From: Pseudonocardia halophobica | GTDB lineage: Bacteria; Actinomycetota; Actinomycetes; Mycobacteriales; Pseudonocardiaceae | Length of the DNA: 64,000 nucleotides | Reading direction: 5' to 3' | NCBI RefSeq assembly: GCF_027922425.1 | Contig: NZ_BSFQ01000003.1 | Span: 328,063 to 392,062, forward strand | Shown: piece by piece, positions 43,648-51,575 of the stretch | How positions within the stretch are numbered: position 1 is the stretch's first letter | Layout of the letters: each line of letters opens with the position of its first letter | The notes under the pieces: generated by a model | Database searches by the model: none | Seen by the model: only the letters and a program-made list of their open reading frames with translations | Told to the model about the DNA's origin: nothing | Program-made: the position numbers and the translations under genes

Positions 43648-43667
43648 ACTGAAACACTCGTTTCAGT
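43648..43667. promoter_or_regulatory. Palindromic TetR operator
   Basis: ACTGAAACACTCGTTTCAGT is a perfect 8-4-8 inverted repeat in the 45-bp gap between the divergent TetR and GNAT genes. Confidence 0.75.
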
Positions 43668-43679
43668 CGAGGAGGCGCG

Positions 43680-44189
43680 ATGGCCGAGATCGAGATCCGC
43701 GAGATCGGCAGGCCCGGCGACCTCGGGTGGGTCGTTGGTGCGCACGGGGAGCTGTACGCCGCGGAGTACGGCTGGGACACGAGCTTCGAGGCTCTCGTCG
43801 CGCGGATCGTGGCGGACTTCACCTCCGGTCCCCGGGAGCGCGGCTGGGTCGCCGAGCTCGACGGCCGCCGCGTCGGCTGCGTGCTGTGCGTGGCCGGCCC
43901 GGACCCGGACACCGCCGTGCTGCGGATCCTGCTCGTCCACCCCGACGCCCGGGGGCACGGGCTCGGCCGCCGGCTCGTGGCCACCTGCGTCGACTTCGCG
44001 CGGGAGCAGGGCTACGCCACGCTGCGGCTCTGGACCAACGACGTCCTCGACGCGGCGCGCCGCCTCTACCTCGACGCGGGCTTCCGGCTCGTCGCCGAGG
44101 AACCGCACCACAGTTTCGGCGCGGACCTGATCGGGCAGGACTACGTGCTGTCCCTGGGGCCCGGCGGCCACACCCGGGTGGTCACGTAA
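43680..44189 (+). CDS. GNAT-family N-acetyltransferase
   Basis: 169 residues. Acetyl-CoA-binding motif A is LRILLVHPDARGHGLGRRLVATCVDFA (R-G-H-G-L-G pyrophosphate loop), followed by motif B YATLRLWTNDVLDAARRLYLDAGFRLV. N-terminal part IEIREIGRPGDLGWVVGAHGELYAAEYGWD is common in GNATs linked to MarR or TetR regulators. ATG 43680 has GAGGAGG 5 nt upstream. The substrate is unknown; a small-molecule amine is likely given the divergent TetR. The S9 peptidase gene begins 11 bp downstream but seems to have its own promoter. Confidence 0.92.
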   Translation: MAEIEIREIGRPGDLGWVVGAHGELYAAEYGWDTSFEALVARIVADFTSGPRERGWVAELDGRRVGCVLCVAGPDPDTAVLRILLVHPDARGHGLGRRLVATCVDFAREQGYATLRLWTNDVLDAARRLYLDAGFRLVAEEPHHSFGADLIGQDYVLSLGPGGHTRVVT

Positions 44190-44192
44190 CCT
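44187..44192 (+). promoter_or_regulatory. -10 hexamer of the S9 peptidase gene
   Basis: TAACCT, overlapping the stop codon of the GNAT gene, ends 8 nt before GTG 44201. No Shine-Dalgarno is present. Confidence 0.4.
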
Positions 44193-44200
44193 CCGATCGT

Positions 44201-46300
44201 GTGAGCACGCCGCCCTATCCCGTGGCGCCCCGCCTCGCTCTCGTCGAGGAGCTCCACGGGCGCCCGGTCGCCGATCCGTACCGCTGGCTCGAGGATCCGG
44301 AGGACCCCCGGACCCGCGAGTGGTCGGCGGTGCAGGACGAGCTCGCCCGCGGCCGGCTCGACGCCCTGCCCGGCCGCGAGGTCCTCGAGGCGCGGCTGCG
44401 CGATCTGCTCTCCGCCGGCTCGATCTCGGTGCCGCTCTGGCGGGCCGGGCGGGCGTTCTTCTCCCGCCGCGAGCCGGGCCAGGAGCACGCCGTGGTCCAC
44501 GTCCGGGAGCCCGACGGGAGCGAGCGGGCCCTGCTCGACCCCATCGCCCTCGACCCGACCGGCCTGACCACGCTCGACACCTGGGTGCCGGACCTGGAGG
44601 GCGAGCGGATCGCCTACCAGGTCTCGCACGGCGGCGACGAGCAGTCGGTCCTCTCCCTGCTCGACGTCGCGACCGGCGAGGTCGTCGAGGGTCCCATCGA
44701 CCGCTGCCGCTACTCGTCGGTGGCGTGGCTGCCCGGCGGCGCCGAGTTCGTCTACGTGCGCAAGGTCGCCCCCGGCGAGGTCGAGGACGGCGAGGAGGAC
44801 TTCCACCGGCGTGTCTGGCGGCACCGCGTCGGCACCCCGGACACCGAGGACGAGCTGGTCACCGGCCCGGGCCTGTACGAGGACCACACCTACTACGGCG
44901 TGCGCGTGTCCCGCGACGGTCGCTGGCTGGTCGTGACCGCCAACGTCGGGACCGCCCGCCGCGACAGCGTGTGGATCACCGAGCTGAGCGACGGCAAGAC
45001 CCCCGAGCTCGTCCCGATCCTCACCCAGGCGGACGACGTCCAGGCCACCTGCTGGGTCGAGCGCGACGGCCGCCTCTACATCCACACCACGGACGGGGCG
45101 CCGCGCTGGCGGCTCGCCGTCACCGACCCCGCCACGCCGCAGCGCGAGTACTGGCACGACCTGGTCCCCGAGGACCCCGGCTCGGTGCTGCAGGCCGTCC
45201 GCTGGCTCGAGCCCGCCCCGGGCACCGACGACGTGCCTCGACTCGTCGTCGCCCGGGCCCGGCACGCGGTCGCCGAGCTGGCCCTGCACGCCGTCGACGG
45301 CGCCCCGGTCGGGGAGATCCCGCTGCCGGGCACCGGCTCGCTCACCGGTCTCACGGTCGCGGACCGGGACACCCCGGACCGCTACGGGCAGGTCTGGATC
45401 GGCTGGACCGACCTCGTCACGCCGCCGCAGGTGCACCGGTACCAGCGGGGCACCACAGTGCTCGAGGCCACCGCGCCCGGCCAGGTCGAGCTGCCCGTCG
45501 TGCGCTCCGAGCTGCGCGAGTTCACCTCGAAGGACGGCACCACCGTCCGGATGTTCGTGGTCACCCCGGGCGAGGGGGACGGTCCTTGGCCGGTCCTGAT
45601 GACCGGGTACGGCGGCTTCTCGATCGCCCGCGAGCCGGCGTACACGTCGTCGGCGCTGGCGTGGGTCGCCTCGGGGGGCGCGTACGCGCTCGTCGGGCTG
45701 CGCGGCGGCAGCGAGGAGGGCGAGACCTGGCACCTCGCCGGCAACCGCGCGAACAAGCAGAACGTGTTCGACGACTTCCACGCGGCCGGCGAGGCCCTCG
45801 TCGCCGCGGGCACCACCACGCCCGCGCAGCTCGGCATCCAGGGCGGCTCGAACGGCGGGCTGCTCGTCGGCGCCGCGCTGACCCAGCGCCCGGACCTGTA
45901 CGCCGCCGTCGTCTGCTCGGCGCCGCTGCTGGACATGGTCCGCTACGAGCTGTTCTCCCTGGGCCGCACCTGGAACGACGAGTACGGCACCGCCGACGAC
46001 CCCGAGCAGCTCGACTGGCTGCTCTCCTACTCGCCGTACCACCACGTCCGCGAGGGCGTGGCGTACCCGGCCACCCTCTTCACAGTCTTCGAGTCGGACA
46101 CCCGGGTGGACCCGCTGCACGCCCGCAAGATGTGCGCGGCGCTGCAGCACGCCACCACCGGTGACCTGCTCGGGCGCCCCGTCCTGCTCCGGCGCGAGAC
46201 CGACGTCGGGCACGGGGCGCGCTCGATCTCGCGCACCGTCGCGCTGTCCGTGGACACCCTGGCCTTCCTGGCCTTCCACACCGGTCTGGAGCTGACGTGA
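44201..46300 (+). CDS. Prolyl oligopeptidase family (S9) serine peptidase
   Basis: 699 residues, the standard prolyl oligopeptidase length. The N-terminus ([37 protein letters not shown]) is the S9 signature, followed by a seven-bladed propeller to about residue 440. The alpha/beta hydrolase domain carries Ser550 in [11 protein letters not shown], Asp633 in [14 protein letters not shown] and His671 in [10 protein letters not shown]. No signal peptide is seen, so it acts in the cytoplasm on short peptides. The stop codon overlaps the GTG of the MscS gene (GTGA). Confidence 0.95.
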   Translation: MSTPPYPVAPRLALVEELHGRPVADPYRWLEDPEDPRTREWSAVQDELARGRLDALPGREVLEARLRDLLSAGSISVPLWRAGRAFFSRREPGQEHAVVHVREPDGSERALLDPIALDPTGLTTLDTWVPDLEGERIAYQVSHGGDEQSVLSLLDVATGEVVEGPIDRCRYSSVAWLPGGAEFVYVRKVAPGEVEDGEEDFHRRVWRHRVGTPDTEDELVTGPGLYEDHTYYGVRVSRDGRWLVVTANVGTARRDSVWITELSDGKTPELVPILTQADDVQATCWVERDGRLYIHTTDGAPRWRLAVTDPATPQREYWHDLVPEDPGSVLQAVRWLEPAPGTDDVPRLVVARARHAVAELALHAVDGAPVGEIPLPGTGSLTGLTVADRDTPDRYGQVWIGWTDLVTPPQVHRYQRGTTVLEATAPGQVELPVVRSELREFTSKDGTTVRMFVVTPGEGDGPWPVLMTGYGGFSIAREPAYTSSALAWVASGGAYALVGLRGGSEEGETWHLAGNRANKQNVFDDFHAAGEALVAAGTTTPAQLGIQGGSNGGLLVGAALTQRPDLYAAVVCSAPLLDMVRYELFSLGRTWNDEYGTADDPEQLDWLLSYSPYHHVREGVAYPATLFTVFESDTRVDPLHARKMCAALQHATTGDLLGRPVLLRRETDVGHGARSISRTVALSVDTLAFLAFHTGLELT

Positions 46301-47286
46301 CCCCTCTGCAGGACGCCGTCGACGCCCTGCCCCTCGCCGAGCCGCCCGCCTGCGCCGCGCAGGCCGGGAGCTGGTGCGCCCGCTTCTACGAGTGGACCAA
46401 CAACGACTTCCTGGCCAGCTCGGCCGACGTCGTGGTCAACGGCACGATCAAGATCGTGCTGATCATCGTGGTCGCGTTCGTGGCGCGGCACCTGCTGCAC
46501 CGCGCGATCACGCGGGTGGTGGAGGGCGCGTCGAACGGGGGCCTCTCCAAGGTGCTCGGCCGCGCGCCCAAGCGGATCCGCACCACCCCGCTCATCTCGC
46601 AGCGGCGCATCCAGCGCACCCGGACCATCGGCTCGGTGCTGCGCTCGATCACCTCCGCGGTGATCCTGCTGATCGCGGCGGTGATGATCCTCGCCGAGTT
46701 CGGCGTGGCGCTCGGGCCCATCCTGGCGTCGGCCGGGATCGTCGGCGTCGCCGTCGGTTTCGGCGCGCAGAACCTGGTGCGGGACTTCCTGTCGGGCATG
46801 TTCATGCTGCTCGAGGACCAGTACGGCGTCGGCGACATCGTCGACCTCGGCGAGGCCAGCGGCACGGTCGAGGCGGTCGGCCTGCGCATCACCACGATCC
46901 GGGACGTGCAGGGCACCGTCTGGTACGTCCGCAACGGCGAGATCCTGCGCGTGGGCAACAAGAGCCAGGGGTACGCCGTGGCCGTGGTCGACCTGCCGCT
47001 CGCCCACTCCGCGGACATGGCGGAGGTCTCCGAGCTGGCCGGGCGGGTCGCCGCCGAGCGCGTCGGGCAGGAGGACATCGCCGAGGACGTGCTGGAGGAC
47101 CCGGAGGTCCTCGGCGTCGAGAAGGTGACCGCGGAGGGCGCCACGCTGCGGCTCACGGTCAAGGTCAACCCGGGCAAGCAGTGGGCCGTGCAGCGCGCGC
47201 TCAACGCCGCCATCACGGACGCGTTCGACGACGAGGGTGTCCCCCGGCCCGTGCCGCTCGGCCTCGGGGGGAGACTGGGCACGTGA
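46297..47286 (+). CDS. Small-conductance mechanosensitive channel (MscS family)
   Basis: 329 residues. Two to three N-terminal membrane helices ([37 protein letters not shown]) lead to the pore helix [41 protein letters not shown], the Gly/Ala-packed TM3 and beta-domain entry of Msc[15 protein letters not shown] follows in the beta domain. It releases solutes on hypo-osmotic shock. It is translationally coupled on both sides: its GTG overlaps the S9 stop and its stop overlaps the globin GTG. Coupling of MscS with truncated haemoglobin GlbO recurs in actinobacteria. Confidence 0.93.
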   Translation: MTPLQDAVDALPLAEPPACAAQAGSWCARFYEWTNNDFLASSADVVVNGTIKIVLIIVVAFVARHLLHRAITRVVEGASNGGLSKVLGRAPKRIRTTPLISQRRIQRTRTIGSVLRSITSAVILLIAAVMILAEFGVALGPILASAGIVGVAVGFGAQNLVRDFLSGMFMLLEDQYGVGDIVDLGEASGTVEAVGLRITTIRDVQGTVWYVRNGEILRVGNKSQGYAVAVVDLPLAHSADMAEVSELAGRVAAERVGQEDIAEDVLEDPEVLGVEKVTAEGATLRLTVKVNPGKQWAVQRALNAAITDAFDDEGVPRPVPLGLGGRLGT

Positions 47287-47666
47287 CCGCACCACAGAAC
47301 TTCTACGCGGAGGTGGGGGGCGACAAGGTCTTCCACCAGATCGTCCACCGCTTCTACGAACAGGTCGCCGAGGACGAGATCCTCCGCCCGCTGTACCCCG
47401 AGGAGGACCTGGGCCCGGCCGAGGACCGGCTGCGGATGTTCCTCGAGCAGTACTGGGGCGGCCCCCGCACCTACTCCGAGCAGCGCGGACACCCGCGCCT
47501 GCGGATGCGGCACTTCCCGTTCACCATCGGCCCGATCGAGCGGGACGCGTGGCTGCGCTGCATGCGCGTGGCCGTCGACGAGTCCGACCTCGACGAGGCC
47601 CACCGCGCGCAGCTCTGGCAGTACCTGGAGTACGCCGCGGCGAGCATGGTCAACTCCGGCTTCTAG
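47283..47666 (+). CDS. glbO: Group II truncated haemoglobin GlbO
   Basis: 127 residues, nearly superimposable on M. tuberculosis TrHbO (Rv2470). The stretch [32 protein letters not shown] includes the proximal His75, LYPEEDL supplies the CD1 tyrosine (Tyr36), and ERDAWLRCM the G8 tryptophan that hydrogen-bonds ligand. TrHbO binds O2 tightly and also has peroxidase activity. GTG 47283 overlaps the MscS stop (GTGA). aglA follows after 38 bp, the same order as Rv2470-Rv2471. Confidence 0.97.
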   Translation: MTAPQNFYAEVGGDKVFHQIVHRFYEQVAEDEILRPLYPEEDLGPAEDRLRMFLEQYWGGPRTYSEQRGHPRLRMRHFPFTIGPIERDAWLRCMRVAVDESDLDEAHRAQLWQYLEYAAASMVNSGF

Positions 47667-47704
47667 GTAGGGACCGGCCGCCGCGTTTGGCATGATGACG
47701 TCTC

Positions 47705-49294
47705 GTGCGGCACGACGGGCAGTGGTGGGCGGAGGCCGTCGTCTACCAGGTCTACGTCCGCAGCTTCGCCGACTCGGACGGCGACGGGGTCGGCGACCTC
47801 GCGGGCGTCCGCAGCCGGCTCGGGTACCTCGAGCTCCTCGGCGTCGACGCCCTCTGGCTGAGCCCCGTCAACCCGTCGCCGGGTCTCGACCACGGCTACG
47901 ACGTGACCGATCCGCGCGAGGTCGACCCGCTGCTCGGCACGCTCGACGACCTCGACGGGCTGATCACCGACGCGCACGCGCACGGCCTGCGCGTGCTCGT
48001 CGACGTCGTGCCCAACCACACCTCGGACCAGCACGAGTGGTTCCGGGCGGCCGTGTCGTCGGCACCCGGGAGCCCGGAGCGGGCCCGCTACCACTTCCGT
48101 CCCGGCCGGGGCGATCGCGGCGAGCAGCCGCCGAACAACTGGCAGAGCGTGTTCGGCGGGCCGGCGTGGACCCGGCTCACCGCGACGGACGAGGACGGCA
48201 CGAGCCGGCCGGACGAGTGGTACCTGCACCTGTTCGCCCCCGGCCAGCCGGACCTCAACTGGGAGAACCCCGAGGTCTGGGCGGACCTGGAGAAGACGCT
48301 GCGGTTCTGGTGCGACCGCGGCGTCGACGGCCTGCGGATCGACGTCGCGCACGGCATGGCCAAGGCCGCCGGGCTGCCGGACGACCGCCGGCAGCCCGGC
48401 TGGACCCCGGTGTCCGACGAGCTCGTCGACCCGCGTTTCGACCAGGACCCGGTGCACGACGTGCACCGGCTGATCCGCGCCGTGCTCGACCACTACCCGG
48501 ACCGCATGGCCGTCGGCGAGGTCGGCACGGTGCGCGACGACGCCCGCTGGGCCGGCTACGTCCGCCGGGACGAGCTGCACCTCGCCTTCCACTCCGCGCT
48601 GCGGGACGCGGCCTACGACGCGGTCGCGGTGCGCGAGGCGATCGACCGCACCCTCGCGGCCGCGGGGTCCGCCGGTGCGCCCGCCGTGTGGACCTTGTCG
48701 AACCATGACCTCGTCCGCCCCGCGACCCGCTACGGGGAGGGCGCGGACGGCCCCGCCCGGGCGCGGGCGATGGCGCTGGTCGCGCTGGCCCTGCCCGGGA
48801 CGGCGTACCTCTACCACGGCGACGAGCTCGGTCTGCCGGACGTCGAGCTCCCGGCGGAGGCGCGGCAGGACCCGACCTGGGAGCTGTCCGGGCACACCGA
48901 CCCCGGCCGCGACGGCGCCCGGGTACCGCTGCCGTGGGAGGGCGAGGGCCCCGGCTACGGCTTCACCACCGGCACGCCGTGGCTCCCGATGCCCGAGGCG
49001 TACGGGGCGCTCACCGCCGCCGACCAGCTCGAGGACCCGAACTCCACGCTGTCGCTCTACCGGCACGCCCTCGATCTGCGCCGCAGCCATCCCGCCTTCC
49101 ACGGCGACCAGGTCGAGTGGTTCGGGGCGCCGGCGGGCTGCCTCGCCTTCCGCCGCACCGGCTCCACCCTGGTCTGCGCACTCAACGCCGGCGACCGGCC
49201 CGTCCCGCTCCCGCCCGGCGACGTCCTGCTCACCAGCGCCCCGCTCACGGACTGCGGCGAGCTCCCCCCGGACACGGCCGCCTGGCTCGCCTGA
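47705..49294 (+). CDS. aglA: GH13 alpha-glucosidase (AglA type)
   Basis: 529 residues. Glycoside hydrolase family 13 with the four signature regions: VLVDVVPNHTSDQHEWF, GLRIDVAHG with nucleophile Asp213, VGEVG with acid/base Glu272, and LSNHDLVRPATR with transition-state Asp335. The QWWAEAVVYQVYVRSFADSDGDGVGDL start is typical of oligo-1,6-glucosidase/alpha-glucosidase members rather than secreted amylases, and no signal peptide is present. It is orthologous by position to Rv2471. GTG 47705 is chosen; CATGAT 8 nt upstream may be a leaderless-type -10. Confidence 0.94.
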   Translation: MRHDGQWWAEAVVYQVYVRSFADSDGDGVGDLAGVRSRLGYLELLGVDALWLSPVNPSPGLDHGYDVTDPREVDPLLGTLDDLDGLITDAHAHGLRVLVDVVPNHTSDQHEWFRAAVSSAPGSPERARYHFRPGRGDRGEQPPNNWQSVFGGPAWTRLTATDEDGTSRPDEWYLHLFAPGQPDLNWENPEVWADLEKTLRFWCDRGVDGLRIDVAHGMAKAAGLPDDRRQPGWTPVSDELVDPRFDQDPVHDVHRLIRAVLDHYPDRMAVGEVGTVRDDARWAGYVRRDELHLAFHSALRDAAYDAVAVREAIDRTLAAAGSAGAPAVWTLSNHDLVRPATRYGEGADGPARARAMALVALALPGTAYLYHGDELGLPDVELPAEARQDPTWELSGHTDPGRDGARVPLPWEGEGPGYGFTTGTPWLPMPEAYGALTAADQLEDPNSTLSLYRHALDLRRSHPAFHGDQVEWFGAPAGCLAFRRTGSTLVCALNAGDRPVPLPPGDVLLTSAPLTDCGELPPDTAAWLA

Positions 49295-49297
49295 CCC

Positions 49298-49359
49298 GTG
49301 AGTGCCCACTGCCCCTAGAGCGGCAGTTCGCCCTCACGACCCCGTCTGAGCTGCGGAAA
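49298..49359. repeat. Structured intergenic repeat, copy C (62 nt)
   Basis: Starts 4 bp after the aglA stop. Arms GTGAG/CTCAC and inner stem ACTGCCCC with GCGGCAGT (one mismatch), then GACCCC and the GAGCTGC-R-GAAA tail also seen in copy B. Placed to terminate aglA and the convergent gene. Confidence 0.75.
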
Positions 49360-49364
49360 TGCTG

Positions 49365-50009
49365 TCAGGTCAGCAGGGGCAGCGTGGTGATCCGCCGGCG
49401 GACGACGGCGCCGAAGCGGGCGTCGAGCCGCATCCACGAGCCCGTTGCGGAGACCCGCACGATCGGCTCCGGCCCCTCGCCCGCCCCGGTGTCGGCGCCG
49501 CCGAGGAAGCCCATGCCGGACAGGGCGAACAGCGCCCGCATCGGCACCGAGACCGTGCCCGGGACGTCGCCGGAGACCGTCAGCACGGTCTGGTCGAGCA
49601 GCGAGGCCGGCGGCCCCATCGGCCCGCCGTGCTCCCGGGCCAGGGCCAGCCCGCGCTCGGTCAGCGCCTCCAGCTCCCGCGCGGGGACGTCCTCGAGCCG
49701 GGTCCAGCCCTCGTCCGGCGGCAGCGTGCCCGTCCAGAACCCGGCGGCGCCGCCGAGGTCCACCTCCTCGGACCGGTCCACGGCCAGCGCGGTGAGCAGG
49801 GCGGATCCCTGGAGGGTGACGTCCTCCGGCTCCATCACCGCGGCGACCGAGCGGGTGGCGAGCGCCTCGAACGGGGTCGGTGCCCAGGCCGTCACCCGGC
49901 CGCGTGCGGACCGCAGCCTCACCGGCGCGGACTCGTCGAGGCGGACCAGCCGGGCGGTGAAGGCGCCCAGGTCCGCGCGCTCGGACGGGTCGGCGAACCG
50001 GAGGCTCAC
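49365..50009 (-). CDS. Conserved hypothetical protein (Rv2474c-like position)
   Basis: 214 residues. I do not recognise a domain. It has a mixed alpha/beta sequence without cysteines or membrane segments; the C-terminal part (LLDQTVLTVSGDVPGTVSVPMRALFALSGMGFLGG, then VRVSATGSWMRLDARFGAVVRRRITTLPLL) looks like a beta-rich domain. GTG 50009 overlaps the thioesterase stop (GTGA), so the two are translationally coupled. In mycobacteria the same neighbourhood (Rv2474c after Rv2475c, opposite aglA) carries a protein of unknown function of similar size, so it is probably the orthologue. Confidence 0.75.
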   Translation of the reverse strand: MSLRFADPSERADLGAFTARLVRLDESAPVRLRSARGRVTAWAPTPFEALATRSVAAVMEPEDVTLQGSALLTALAVDRSEEVDLGGAAGFWTGTLPPDEGWTRLEDVPARELEALTERGLALAREHGGPMGPPASLLDQTVLTVSGDVPGTVSVPMRALFALSGMGFLGGADTGAGEGPEPIVRVSATGSWMRLDARFGAVVRRRITTLPLLT

Positions 50010-50443
50010 GACACCGCCTCGCTCGCCTCGGGGGCCCAGCGCAGCAGGAACGCCTTCTCCTCGGCCGTGAGCCGGCGCGGCCGATGACCGTTCAAGTCGA
50101 ACAGCGCCATCCGGGTCTCGGCCTCGATCGCGACGGGATCGGACTCGGCCGGGCCCGCGCGCATGACGTAGTCGATCGTGAACGACGCGGCCCGCACGTC
50201 CCGCACGGTCATCTCGACCCGCAGGTCGTGCGCCCGGTACGGGATCTGCCGGCGGTACTCCACGCCCAGCCCGGCCACCAGCAGCCCGGCGGCGAAGGTG
50301 TCGACGCCCTCCGCGGCGGCGGCGGTGAACATCAGGTCGATGCGCGCCTCCTCGAGGAGCGTGACCGCCCGGGCGTGGTTCAGGTGCCGGTAGGAGTCCT
50401 GGTCGGTCCAGCGCAGCGGGACCTGGGCGACGTAGCGGGCCAC
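50006..50443 (-). CDS. Acyl-CoA thioesterase (4HBT hot-dog fold)
   Basis: 145 residues. VPLRWTDQDSYRHLNHARAVTLLEEARIDLMF is the hot-dog helix region of the 4-hydroxybenzoyl-CoA thioesterase family; the D-x-D/Y-x-H-x-N pattern includes the catalytic Asp of the FcbC/YbgC subgroup. VEYRRQIPYRAHDLRVEMTVRDVRAASFTIDYVMR forms the central strands. It corresponds to Rv2475c. GTG 50443 lies within the end of the alpha/beta hydrolase gene upstream (64-bp overlap). Confidence 0.92.
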   Translation of the reverse strand: MARYVAQVPLRWTDQDSYRHLNHARAVTLLEEARIDLMFTAAAAEGVDTFAAGLLVAGLGVEYRRQIPYRAHDLRVEMTVRDVRAASFTIDYVMRAGPAESDPVAIEAETRMALFDLNGHRPRRLTAEEKAFLLRWAPEASEAVS

Positions 50444-51120
50444 CCGCCCACCCTCTCACCCGCTCGGACGGCCGCGACCAGCGCCTCCGCCACCTCGACC
50501 GGCCGGGACAGGGCGTTGAGGTGCCCGCCCGGCACCGCGACGACGTCGAGCCCGAGCCGCTCGCGGGCCACCCGCCGTTGGAAGGCCAGGGGGAACAGGC
50601 GGTCGTCGGCGCCGGCCAGCACCGTCGTCGGGACCTCCGGCCACGCCTCGAGCGGGTACGGCTCGGCGAACGAGCGCTCCGACTGGTTCCTGCCGCCGCG
50701 CCTCAGGTCGGCGCGCAGGTCGTCGGGCATGTCGTGCAGGAAGTCCCGCTCGAGGTCGAACCCGTCGAACCCCGCCTCGGCCCGGGCCTCGGCCTGCCTC
50801 GTGGCCTCCCACCAGCGCCCGGCGCTCTCCCCCGGCGCCGGGATCATCGGGTTCACCAGCACGAGCCGCCGGGCCTTCGTCGCCGCGCAGACCAGGGCGC
50901 CGGTGTAGGCGCCCATCGACTGCGCGACGACGACCGGATCGGGCCGGCCGCCGAGGGCTTCCAGGGCGAGGGCGGTGTAGTCCGCCCAGCCCACGGTCTC
51001 GTCGTCGGCGGGCAGGTCGACGGCGACGGGCTCGTGGCCGCGCGCCGTCAGCTCCGGGACGACCCGGTCCCAGTACCAGGCCTCGCCGCCCGCGCCGGGC
51101 AGCAGCAGGAACGTCGTCAC
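50380..51120 (-). CDS. Alpha/beta hydrolase
   Basis: 246 residues. FLLLPGAGGEAWYWDRVVPELTARGHEPVAVDLP is the oxyanion-loop N-terminus of the esterase/haloperoxidase group; VVVAQSMGAYTGALV holds the nucleophile elbow (A-Q-Ser-M-G rather than G-x-Ser-x-G); VLAGADDRLFP gives the acid and VPGGHLNALSRP the histidine. The C-terminal 20 residues come from the 64-bp overlap with the thioesterase gene and are low in conservation, so the real stop-proximal sequence may simply be tolerated. The substrate is unknown. Confidence 0.88.
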   Translation of the reverse strand: MTTFLLLPGAGGEAWYWDRVVPELTARGHEPVAVDLPADDETVGWADYTALALEALGGRPDPVVVAQSMGAYTGALVCAATKARRLVLVNPMIPAPGESAGRWWEATRQAEARAEAGFDGFDLERDFLHDMPDDLRADLRRGGRNQSERSFAEPYPLEAWPEVPTTVLAGADDRLFPLAFQRRVARERLGLDVVAVPGGHLNALSRPVEVAEALVAAVRAGERVGGWPATSPRSRCAGPTRTPTGT

Positions 51121-51150
51121 GTGGGGGTGGACCGGCCGGGCGGCCGGAAC

Positions 51151-51537
51151 TCATCGCTCCCGGCAGGCCGACGCGACGGAGCCGTGGAGGTCGAAGCTGC
51201 CGACCACCCGCAGCAGCTGCTCCTGCAGCGGATCGCCGGACACCACGACCCGCATCTCGCTCCCCCGGCGCCGGAACGTCTCCTGGGCCTCGGCGAGGCG
51301 GCGGGCGCCGCAGGCGGCCAGCAGCTCCACGCAGGTCAGGTCCACCACGACCCGGTCGGCGGCGTGCGACTCGACCCAGGAACCCATCTCGAAGCAGTTC
51401 GTCAGGTCGATCTCACCCGCCATCAGCAGCAGCGCGAGCCACGGGACCGGCCGCACGGCCCGCAGCTCCAGCGGCGTCCCGCCCGGATACTCGCGCAACG
51501 ACGGCAGGGCGACCACCTTCGCGTCGCGGTCGTCCAC
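51151..51537 (-). CDS. STAS-domain protein lacking the usual phospho-serine
   Basis: 128 residues. The STAS core is clear (LALLLMAGEIDLTNCFEMGSWVESHAADRVVVDLTCVELLAACGARRLAEAQETFRRRGSEMRVVVSG). In SpoIIAA/RsbV-type anti-anti-sigma factors the loop after the second strand reads D-S-S/T-G; here it is LLAACGARRL, so neither the Asp nor the phosphorylatable Ser is present. It may therefore be a constitutive or non-phosphorylated STAS protein. No RsbW-like kinase is encoded nearby. It precedes the hydrolase gene by 30 bp and follows gdh by 38 bp on the same strand. Confidence 0.85.
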   Translation of the reverse strand: MDDRDAKVVALPSLREYPGGTPLELRAVRPVPWLALLLMAGEIDLTNCFEMGSWVESHAADRVVVDLTCVELLAACGARRLAEAQETFRRRGSEMRVVVSGDPLQEQLLRVVGSFDLHGSVASACRER

Positions 51538-51575
51538 GAGGGCCTCCCTCCGCCGCGGGTGTCGACCCCGTCACG

